From positions 1-43,937 of the forward strand of contig CACYJP010000001.1 of NCBI GenBank assembly GCA_902774725.1: DNA of 43,937 nucleotides, given 5' to 3'. The stretch is from an uncultured Lachnospiraceae bacterium (GTDB lineage Bacteria; Bacillota; Clostridia; Lachnospirales; Lachnospiraceae). The position numbers and the translations under genes were made by a program. Shown piece by piece: positions 9,178 to 15,040 of the stretch. How positions within the stretch are numbered: the stretch's first letter is position 1; every line of letters starts with the position of its first letter. The notes under the pieces are model-generated. The model was given only the letters and a program-made list of their open reading frames with translations. It did no database searches and was not told where the DNA came from.

Positions 9178-10860
9178 TTACTTCTCCTCATGATTCTCAT
9201 ATGCTCTGGTAATTGCTTCTCTGTACTCTTGATATTTTTCCAGTATTTGTTCCTTCAGGTTTTTGGCCTGATCTTTCTGCGGAGTAATTCCGTTAGCATA
9301 TTCATATACTTTGTCCATTATTTCGAGGACATCATTTTCTTCAACGTTAACCTGTGCCATATTTATTCTTTGATCATACATAAGCATAAGAATACTATTG
9401 TACAGATTAAGCTGATCTAATGGACTGGCACTTCCAACGGATGCCAACGTGTCATTTATCGTTTTAAAGAGCTCATCATAGTTTTCTTTTGATGCCTCTT
9501 CTCCTGTATTCTTAAAAATAAACTTCTTATAAAATGAACATATGTGATAATAGCAATCGGATATGTTTTTATTCTTAAAGTCTTCTGATATCTCTACATT
9601 CTCATAGTTTTCTTCAAAGAATGAATATGCCTTCTGTACTCTGTCCGAAAAAACAGGATTGCCATCTATCCCATCGTAGTAATTAAAATACATAGCTCCA
9701 AGCTTATAATTTAGCTCTGCATATTCAGGTGTTGTTTTGTCCAAATTATTTTTACCGGAATTGTAAACATACATTATTTCGGCATTTTCTTTTTCGCCAA
9801 ATGAACCCTCTTCACCGTATGCATCGGCCATCTTGTCATAAGCTTCTATTCTGTCCGGATATATCTTTATCGCCTTTTTATAATTATCAATTTTCTTGTC
9901 TATATCTGTTGCTGATCCTACTCCGACCAGCTCATCATAATTATTATTATTTATATTTGACGCAACAGCTTTAGTAACAAATCCTGATATCAACATAAGT
10001 ACTGATAAAACAGCTGCCGCTATAAACAATCTAAGTTTTCTCTTTTGTTTTCTTTTATAATCTCTCGTTATCAGTTCAGGGTGTTCCAGATCATATAATA
10101 ATTCACCGCAATTCTGATACCTGTTTTCTGCTGCCGGCTGAACGCACTTATCAATGATTAATTCAATTCCTTCCGACAGTTCCGGATTCCACATTCTTAC
10201 CGGAGCATATGCTTCTCCTTTTCTCGGATCTACTCCAGTGAGGAGATGGTGCATTGTCATTCCAAGAGCAAAGATATCTGATCTGGCATCAGTCTGACCA
10301 CTATACTGTTCAGGAGGCGCATATCCTTTTGTTCCAAGAACAGTTGTATCAGCAAGACTGAGCTCTTTATATTCTCTTGCAATACCAAAGTCTATTATTT
10401 TGATATTTCCTTCCGGCTTAAGCATTACATTTGCCGGCTTCATATCTCTGTATATAATCGGAGGTTTTTGTGAATGAAGATATGACAGAGCATCGCACAA
10501 CTGTTTTGCCCAGCTTATAACCAGTTCTTCACTTTGTACTCCATATTCTTTTATTATCTTGTCAAGCGACTCACCTTCTATGTAGTCCATTACTACAAAG
10601 ATAGTTTGCCCATTATCAATGATGTCTACTATTCTAGGCAACGACGGATGATCAAGCCTCTTCATAAGATTGGCTTCGGCAAGGAGGCTGTTTACTATTA
10701 TTTCGTCATTTTTTCCATTTCCTTTTTTACGGATCTCTTTTACTGCCCACTGTTTGTTAAGATGCGTATCCATAGCAAGGTATACTATCGACATACCACC
10801 TCTTCCAATTTCAGTAAGTATTTCGTATTTTCCATCAATTACTGATCCGATTTGTGCCAT
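9178..10860 (-). CDS. PknB-like membrane Ser/Thr protein kinase with extracytoplasmic TPR-like region
   Basis: A 560-residue protein. The kinase domain occupies about residues 10-260. It has glycine loop GRGGMS, catalytic Lys41 (AVKE), catalytic loop YRDMKPAN at 138-145, DFG at 157-159 and activation loop DTTVLGTKGY at 171-180. The HRD motif is YRD, a common variant. A basic stretch leads into one transmembrane segment near 278-297. The outer part (about 300-560) has no PASTA repeats; its helical pattern, such as NYKKAIKIYPDRIEAYDKMADAYGEEG, suggests tetratricopeptide-like repeats. Membrane kinases of this type phosphorylate Thr on FHA partners. Its partners here are probably the two FHA proteins and the ETTxL protein, with the adjacent PP2C phosphatase opposing it. 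Confidence 0.9.
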   Translation of the reverse strand: MAQIGSVIDGKYEILTEIGRGGMSIVYLAMDTHLNKQWAVKEIRKKGNGKNDEIIVNSLLAEANLMKRLDHPSLPRIVDIIDNGQTIFVVMDYIEGESLDKIIKEYGVQSEELVISWAKQLCDALSYLHSQKPPIIYRDMKPANVMLKPEGNIKIIDFGIAREYKELSLADTTVLGTKGYAPPEQYSGQTDARSDIFALGMTMHHLLTGVDPRKGEAYAPVRMWNPELSEGIELIIDKCVQPAAENRYQNCGELLYDLEHPELITRDYKRKQKRKLRLFIAAAVLSVLMLISGFVTKAVASNINNNNYDELVGVGSATDIDKKIDNYKKAIKIYPDRIEAYDKMADAYGEEGSFGEKENAEIMYVYNSGKNNLDKTTPEYAELNYKLGAMYFNYYDGIDGNPVFSDRVQKAYSFFEENYENVEISEDFKNKNISDCYYHICSFYKKFIFKNTGEEASKENYDELFKTINDTLASVGSASPLDQLNLYNSILMLMYDQRINMAQVNVEENDVLEIMDKVYEYANGITPQKDQAKNLKEQILEKYQEYREAITRAYENHEEK

Positions 10861-10873
10861 TTCCTTTTAACCC

Positions 10874-11635
10874 CTAGTCTGCCTTTATAAGTAATACCGA
10901 AATATTATCCTTTTCGCCTCGTTGTTTTGCTACCTCTATAAGATATCTTCCGTTTCTGTGCATAGTCTCTTTGTCAACCAATGCACCATAATTCAGATAT
11001 CCAAGCATCTCATTCGGCATCACTTCATGCCTAAATCCATCAGAACAAATCATATACACTCCTTGTAATGCTCGTCCTACAATTGTCTGGGGATCTACTT
11101 TATCAGACGCTCCCACGCATTGAAGAAGTAGATTTCTCCTTTTATCAGTTTTAGCCTGTTCCGGAGTTATTGTTCCTTTTTTTAGTTCTCTTGCTATAAA
11201 TGTATGATCTTCTGTCATCTGAAACATACCATCAGAAATCCTATATAGTCTTGTATCTCCCACATGAGCAACTACATATTGGTCATCGACAAATAAAATC
11301 CCAGTAAAAGTAGTCCCCATTGTAATACCCTGCCTACTCGCATATAGGAAAATATCTGAGTTTAACTCTTTCAAGAGAAGTGCCCACTTTGCGCCAATTA
11401 TACTCATGGATAAATTGTCTATTTCGTAAGGCAATTCTTCATCAAACCACCTTGAAAACCTTTTTATAACCGTTGCACTAGCTACCTCTCCCTTTGATAG
11501 GCCACCCATTCCATCGCATACGATTGCCATCAGGACTTCTACTCCATCTACCATTCCATGCTTCACAAGAACACTATCCTGATTCGTTTTTTTTGATATA
11601 CCTATATCTGTATCTGCAGTAGCTATAAATCTCAA
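10874..11635 (-). CDS. PP2C-family Ser/Thr protein phosphatase
   Basis: A 253-residue soluble phosphatase. The metal-binding and signature motifs of the bacterial PP2C/PphA group are all present: NQDS near residue 18, CDGMGG near 40, HVGDTRLY near 124, CSDGF near 197 and EKDNISVLL at the end. These enzymes use Mn2+ or Mg2+ to remove phosphate from Ser/Thr. The start is TTG, with AAGGAG 8 nt upstream; no closer ATG exists. The gene lies 13 bp before the kinase gene, the classical eukaryote-like kinase/phosphatase pairing, and 17 bp after the first FHA gene. It probably resets the kinase and its FHA-bound substrates in this T7SS operon. Confidence 0.92.
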   Translation of the reverse strand: MRFIATADTDIGISKKTNQDSVLVKHGMVDGVEVLMAIVCDGMGGLSKGEVASATVIKRFSRWFDEELPYEIDNLSMSIIGAKWALLLKELNSDIFLYASRQGITMGTTFTGILFVDDQYVVAHVGDTRLYRISDGMFQMTEDHTFIARELKKGTITPEQAKTDKRRNLLLQCVGASDKVDPQTIVGRALQGVYMICSDGFRHEVMPNEMLGYLNYGALVDKETMHRNGRYLIEVAKQRGEKDNISVLLIKAD

Positions 11636-11652
11636 TACTTTGTCTCCTTAAA

Positions 11653-12900
11653 CTAAGCGGTATAAAAAACAAACTCCTCATTCGCTAATCTAAGCTTATC
11701 CCCATTAAAAATTTCTGTTTCCTGTCTTACAGGAATCACATGATCGTTTATAAATGTTCTATTCTTAGAGTTGAGATCCATAACAAAATATCTGTTACCT
11801 CTTACAATTATGTCGCAATGATTCCTGCTGACCGCACTGTTATTGTTCACAAAATAATCAGCATAGCTCTTTTCTTTCCCAACTCTAAATACCGCCTTAT
11901 CAATCACAATCGTTTCTTCAGTTAATACTCTGTATAACTTGGGATAGCTTACCTGTCGACTTTCTGACGCCAGGAGTCCTGTACTTTCATCGTCTTCCTG
12001 AAGCAGTCCAGTTGACTCATCATCCAGTATTCCGGTTGCACCTTCATCGAGATAAATAGTATCGTCATTTCCGTTCACTTGATTTTGTGGTTGATTAGTT
12101 GAATAGTTTGCGCTTTGTCCTGCAAATCTTCCAATCTGACCAGCGTATCCTGTGTTTTGTCCAACAAATCCACCATTCTGACCAACTAACACTCCGGCCC
12201 GTTCAACGTAACCACCATTTTGAAATGCATAATTAGGTTGGCCACTAATACTTACCGCCTGGCCTTGAACACCATACGTCGCTGCATAAATCTGTCCATT
12301 GCCCTGTCCTGTTGATGCCCCATTTCTATCAATTCTTTTCGGCTCATTCTTAAGAACCGTTCTATCTTCTTTGTATATGTAATTCTCTATCTGATCAAAA
12401 TCAATTGAAGGTAGATTTCTAATAAAATATACAAATCTAGATACAAAATCCTGTTCACCTTCAAGAGCAGGTCTGGCAGAATAAATAACTTCATCTATAA
12501 ATCTCATTATCCCCGCTCCGCCCTTAGCACCTTCCAGCGGAAGATAAATAAAATGCATTTCTTTTGTATAATCGCTTATAAATATATGCTTTATATCCAG
12601 ATCAAGCTTATTCATGGCAAGACCAGATTCATTAACTCTTCTCTCCATCTCTATAGCATGCTCGATTATCAGAAAGAATTCATGCTTCGTAATCGGTCGT
12701 AAGAGCCTTTCAAACACTGATTGTCCAACCGGACTGGTATACTCAAGCAGATTTTTCTTTTTCATCTTCCCTTCGATCAATCCGGCAACATATTTGCTAC
12801 GAAAAAACTCAAACTCTCTCTCATTAAGCTTTTCATTTTTAGATAGTTTTACTCTTATGTATATTCTGTTATCTTTCTTTTTTGTTTTTACCTTAGCCAC
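11653..12900 (-). CDS. DUF6382-like/FHA protein, first gene of the T7SS operon
   Basis: About 415 residues. I chose the GTG at 12,900 because AAGGAG lies 6 nt upstream. A longer frame from a GTG at 12,936 would begin inside a terminator-like hairpin and lacks a site. Residues 1-180 resemble the DUF6382-type module. Residues 195-278 are a Gly/Gln/Asn-rich linker with repeated GQNGG or GQNTG units. Residues 279-310 contain DDTIYL, GATGIL and two copies of DESTGLL, likely phosphothreonine motifs. Residues about 335-415 form an FHA domain (VSRNHCDI, then DLNSKNRTFIND). This layout recalls GarA/Fha-type switches in which a phosphorylated N-terminal threonine docks into the protein's own FHA domain; that reading is inference. 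The leader holds a cyclic-di-GMP riboswitch. Confidence 0.82.
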   Translation of the reverse strand: MAKVKTKKKDNRIYIRVKLSKNEKLNEREFEFFRSKYVAGLIEGKMKKKNLLEYTSPVGQSVFERLLRPITKHEFFLIIEHAIEMERRVNESGLAMNKLDLDIKHIFISDYTKEMHFIYLPLEGAKGGAGIMRFIDEVIYSARPALEGEQDFVSRFVYFIRNLPSIDFDQIENYIYKEDRTVLKNEPKRIDRNGASTGQGNGQIYAATYGVQGQAVSISGQPNYAFQNGGYVERAGVLVGQNGGFVGQNTGYAGQIGRFAGQSANYSTNQPQNQVNGNDDTIYLDEGATGILDDESTGLLQEDDESTGLLASESRQVSYPKLYRVLTEETIVIDKAVFRVGKEKSYADYFVNNNSAVSRNHCDIIVRGNRYFVMDLNSKNRTFINDHVIPVRQETEIFNGDKLRLANEEFVFYTA

Positions 12901-12915
12901 TTCATACTCCTTAAA

Positions 12916-12951
12916 CAAAAAAGGCGCTTTTACCACGATATAGTAATGCGC
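12916..12951 (-). terminator. Putative riboswitch expression platform (intrinsic terminator)
   Basis: On the minus strand GCGC pairs with a second GCGC 20 nt later. An inner TTAC/GTAA stem is separated from it by a small internal loop, and six T follow (complement of 12,917-12,922), directly before the AAGGAG site of the first T7SS-operon gene. It lies immediately 3' of the cyclic-di-GMP aptamer, where an expression platform is expected. The stem is moderate. Whether ligand binding stabilises or disrupts it cannot be told by eye. Confidence 0.6.
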
Positions 12952-13041
12952 TCAGATGTAGCTGGCTATCATATCATGTTCTCAACAATGATTTAGATCC
13001 TATAGCTTTGCGTCCCTACCTTTAGATAGGTTTGCCTTTGG
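12952..13041 (-). promoter_or_regulatory. Cyclic-di-GMP class I (GEMM-I) riboswitch aptamer
   Basis: Reading leftward from 13,041, the leader begins CCAAAGGCAAACC, then a CCUAUC/GGUAGG stem closed by UAAA, then GGGACGCAAAGC, then AGGAUCUAAA, and ends with GAUAGCCAGCUAC. These blocks, in this order and spacing, are the conserved core of the GEMM-I aptamer (compare AAAGGCAAACC...GGGACGCAAAGC...UCUAA...AUAGCC). The tetraloop is UAAA instead of the usual GNRA, a small deviation. The aptamer lies between the inverted repeat of the neighbouring switch and the first gene of the T7SS operon, so any transcript entering from the right must pass it. Confidence 0.9.
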
Positions 13042-13069
13042 TTCGTAGATTATTTAATTCTGCGAATCA
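13042..13069. repeat. Left inverted repeat (IRL) of the putative invertible segment
   Basis: Twenty-eight bases that are the exact reverse complement of 14,386-14,413. The repeat starts TTCGTAGATTATTTAATTCT and ends GCGAATCA. Its outer edge directly abuts the cyclic-di-GMP aptamer, so recombination here would leave the aptamer intact and change what lies upstream of it. A weak internal dyad (AGA...TCT around an AT-rich core) fits a tyrosine-recombinase core site. Confidence 0.9.
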
Positions 13070-13097
13070 GTTTATGTATTAAGTTGTTACTATTGAA

Positions 13098-14213
13098 TTA
13101 GTTGGGAATGTGACCATTATTTTGACCACTAATAGACATGCATTTATTCAATGAATCACGTTTAGTTTTTAGAGATGGATGTACATATTTGTTTAGAGTG
13201 GTTTGAACATCAGAATGCCCTAAGATTTCGCTGAGACATTTTATATCCATTCCGTTGCTGATGCATTTTGTCGCGAATGAATGCCTCAGCGTATGAAACT
13301 TTCTATATCGTATACCAGCTTTTTGCAGATATTTTCTGTATTTGTTTTGCATAGTTCGAGGATCCGTCGGTTTATTATGTGATAGCAAAAATACATCTGA
13401 ATGTAAATGTGTAACCATTAGATTAAATAGATAATCACAAATCGGGATATCTCTTATAGAACTATTTGTCTTTGGTGTCATACAGTATAGCTTTGTTTTT
13501 CCGTCTTCTGTTGGCAGACGTTGAACTGTACTCTGCACATGTATAAGTTTATTATCGATGTCAATATCTTCAATTTTCAGAGCGCATATTTCTCCGAGCC
13601 TCATACCAGTAAAGAGACAGATAATAACTCCAAGCTTATATATGTCTATATCAGTAGTAAGGTAATGCATTAATGATGTTTGTTCCGTTTCGGTGAATAC
13701 TGAAACAGGTGACGTCGCTGTCTTTATTGATGCAACATCATTTTTTATTATTGATACATCCAAAAGAGGATCAATCTGTTTGATGATCTGTATAAGCACA
13801 TATTTCAGTGTGTTTAGCGTACTTTTTGATAAAGTTCCCAGTTTCGTTTCGTCCAAGAATTCGCTCATAATGATGTGAGAGTAATCATCCTCTGAAAAAT
13901 GTTTGGACGAAATTGTTCCGATATATTTTTGAATATGATTGCAGTAAATGTTTTTGTATTTTACATATGTTGAGTATTTCAAAAGTGCCTTTTTGTTTTC
14001 TAACCACGCTAGTGCTATATCGTCTACTGTTTTTTCACCCTTTTGTAAGGATTTAGATGTGGACGCATATTCATTCATCTTTTTTCTTAACTCACCATAT
14101 GAGTGTGCGTATAAAGACCTATATTTGGTTTTTCCATCAAGTGTTTTTTCTTTGATGCGACCTTCCCATCTACCATCTGATCTCTTGCGAATGTTTTCTC
14201 CTCTTCTTGGCAT
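13098..14213 (-). CDS. Tyrosine recombinase (phage-integrase family) inside the inverted repeats
   Basis: A 371-residue protein. Residues 1-50 look like an arm-type DNA-binding module (RSDGRWEGRIKEK). Residues 60-160 are a SAM-like core-binding domain and 170-360 the catalytic domain. The catalytic set looks complete: Arg205 in TGMRLGEICAL, a Lys near 249, His307-x-x-Arg310 in HTLRHSF, His333 in LGHSDVQTT and nucleophile Tyr343. The start has AAGGAG 8 nt upstream. Enzymes of this family integrate, excise or invert DNA. Because the gene is alone between perfect inverted repeats, DNA inversion is the likeliest job. No terminator follows it before the left repeat, so its own transcript could run at low level into the riboswitch and T7SS operon. 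Confidence 0.9.
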   Translation of the reverse strand: MPRRGENIRKRSDGRWEGRIKEKTLDGKTKYRSLYAHSYGELRKKMNEYASTSKSLQKGEKTVDDIALAWLENKKALLKYSTYVKYKNIYCNHIQKYIGTISSKHFSEDDYSHIIMSEFLDETKLGTLSKSTLNTLKYVLIQIIKQIDPLLDVSIIKNDVASIKTATSPVSVFTETEQTSLMHYLTTDIDIYKLGVIICLFTGMRLGEICALKIEDIDIDNKLIHVQSTVQRLPTEDGKTKLYCMTPKTNSSIRDIPICDYLFNLMVTHLHSDVFLLSHNKPTDPRTMQNKYRKYLQKAGIRYRKFHTLRHSFATKCISNGMDIKCLSEILGHSDVQTTLNKYVHPSLKTKRDSLNKCMSISGQNNGHIPN

Positions 14214-14243
14214 TTTAATTCTCCTTATACCATTATTTTGACC

Positions 14244-14272
14244 ATTTTAAAAAAATGTTAATTATTAATCAA
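14244..14272 (-). promoter_or_regulatory. Promoter of the recombinase gene
   Basis: On the minus strand, TTGATT (14,267-14,272) and TAAAAT (14,244-14,249) are separated by exactly 17 bp. They lie about 30 bp upstream of the recombinase start. The predicted start of transcription is close to 14,237, giving a short leader that contains the ribosome-binding site. It is back-to-back with the outward promoter at 14,324-14,352. Confidence 0.65.
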
Positions 14273-14323
14273 TGAAAAAGCAGATTTTTAGCCTGTTTAT
14301 TAGTGTTTTTGCACACTAAAGCG

Positions 14324-14352
14324 TTGACGATAACGCAGATTTTTGATAAAAT
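14324..14352 (+). promoter_or_regulatory. Outward-facing promoter next to the right inverted repeat
   Basis: TTGACG (14,324-14,329), a 17-bp spacer and TAAAAT (14,347-14,352) make a strong housekeeping-type promoter. It would start near 14,359 and transcribe through the right repeat. In this orientation no gene lies ahead, only a terminator-like hairpin and then the 3' end of a convergent gene. A short dyad, GCGTT...AACGC (14,321-14,336), covers the -35 element and could bind a regulator. After inversion the same promoter would read into the cyclic-di-GMP riboswitch. Confidence 0.7.
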
Positions 14353-14385
14353 AAACGAGAAATTAATGAATTATTTAGCAAAAAA

Positions 14386-14413
14386 TGATTCGCAGAATTA
14401 AATAATCTACGAA
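14386..14413. repeat. Right inverted repeat (IRR) of the putative invertible segment
   Basis: The exact reverse complement of 13,042-13,069 over 28 bp. It begins TGATTCGCAGAATTAAATAA and ends TCTACGAA. A terminator-like hairpin lies 7 bp outside it and the outward promoter 33 bp inside it. Confidence 0.9.
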
Positions 14414-14420
14414 GAAAAAT

Positions 14421-14443
14421 CGGATAGCAATCGTTGCTATCCG
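14421..14443 (+). terminator. Bidirectional hairpin terminator outside the right inverted repeat
   Basis: Perfect 10-bp stem CGGATAGCAA / TTGCTATCCG with a 3-base loop. It is followed on the plus strand by ATTTCTGTTTT and on the minus strand by ATTTTTCTTC. Its position, just beyond the repeat and downstream of the outward promoter, fits a stop for transcripts made in the present orientation, yielding an RNA of roughly 90 nt. Confidence 0.7.
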
Positions 14444-14544
14444 ATTTCTGTTTTAAAACTATTATTCAATATTATATTCGTTTATTACTACGCATTATCG
14501 TACCACTATACCTTTTATTTGTCTAGATATTATGATTCAATTGT

Positions 14545-14581
14545 TAAAAAAGGAGCCAATGGTCATACCATTGACTCCTTC
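14545..14581 (-). terminator. Rho-independent terminator of the 1490-residue surface protein gene
   Basis: Minus-strand arms AAGGAGTCAATGGT and ACCATTGGCTCCTT pair with one G-U, around a 3-4 base loop, and are followed by a run of six T. It lies about 26 bp after the stop of the surface-protein gene. Between 14,444 and 14,544 I see only AT-rich sequence with no gene. Confidence 0.85.
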
Positions 14582-14606
14582 ATCTTTATATATGTGAAAC
14601 CATTAC

Positions 14607-15040
14607 TTACTCAGCCCATGCTCCGTTAGAGTTTACCCAATAACCATCAACGTACTGATTTGTTACCACATAACCATCATTTCCGAAGTAGTACCAGATA
14701 TTATCTATCTTCTGCCAAGAGCTCTTAGCATACCAGCCTGATGTATCTTCATACCACCAGCCGTTTGAATCCTGCTTCCAGGAAGCCTGATACTCATATC
14801 TGCAAGCGCCGTCAGCGTCGCACCACCAGCCGTCTATCCACTCACTGGCTGCCATATAGCCGCTAACTCCGAAGTAATACCAGAGTCCGTCTATCTTCTG
14901 CCAGCACTGTACCGGATACCAGCCTGATTCGTCTTCGAACCACCAGCCGTTTGCATTCTGCTTCCAACTTCCCTTAGGTACATAGTCTGTCTTGCCGTCA
15001 GCATCGTACCACTGTCCGTCAACCCACTCGTTCTTGTAGT
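14607..15040 (-). repeat. Direct repeat: 3' end shared with the gene at 23,214
   Basis: The 3' 430 bp of this gene and positions 23,214-23,645 match closely in sequence and register; the encoded ends differ at only about ten of 143 residues. Upstream parts of the two genes differ far more. This points to recent duplication or gene conversion. As direct repeats about 8.6 kb apart they could recombine and delete the regulator pair and prepilin peptidase between them. Confidence 0.75.

Larger units (their letters stand above)
13042..14413. other. Putative invertible promoter segment (inverton) with its own recombinase
   Basis: A 1372-bp segment bounded by perfect 28-bp inverted repeats. Inside are a single complete tyrosine recombinase gene, its promoter on the minus strand, and a strong outward promoter on the plus strand near the right repeat. 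No other cargo is present. Recombination between inverted repeats flips the enclosed DNA, so the outward promoter would face left, through the cyclic-di-GMP riboswitch and into the T7SS operon. In the orientation shown it faces right, into a hairpin at 14,421-14,443. The sequence shows the repeats, gene and promoter; the inversion itself is inferred. An alternative is a small integrated element with terminal inverted repeats. Confidence 0.75.

Noticed and set aside
12901..12936. A 12-codon N-terminal extension of the first T7SS-operon gene from a GTG at 12,936
   Set aside because: It would start inside the terminator-like hairpin and has no ribosome-binding site; AAGGAG sits 6 nt before the GTG at 12,900.
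13042..14413. Interpretation of the 28-bp inverted repeats as ends of a classical insertion sequence
   Set aside because: The enclosed enzyme is a tyrosine recombinase with an arm-binding domain, not a DDE transposase, and I see no flanking target-site duplication. Inversion fits better, though an integrated mini-element is not excluded.
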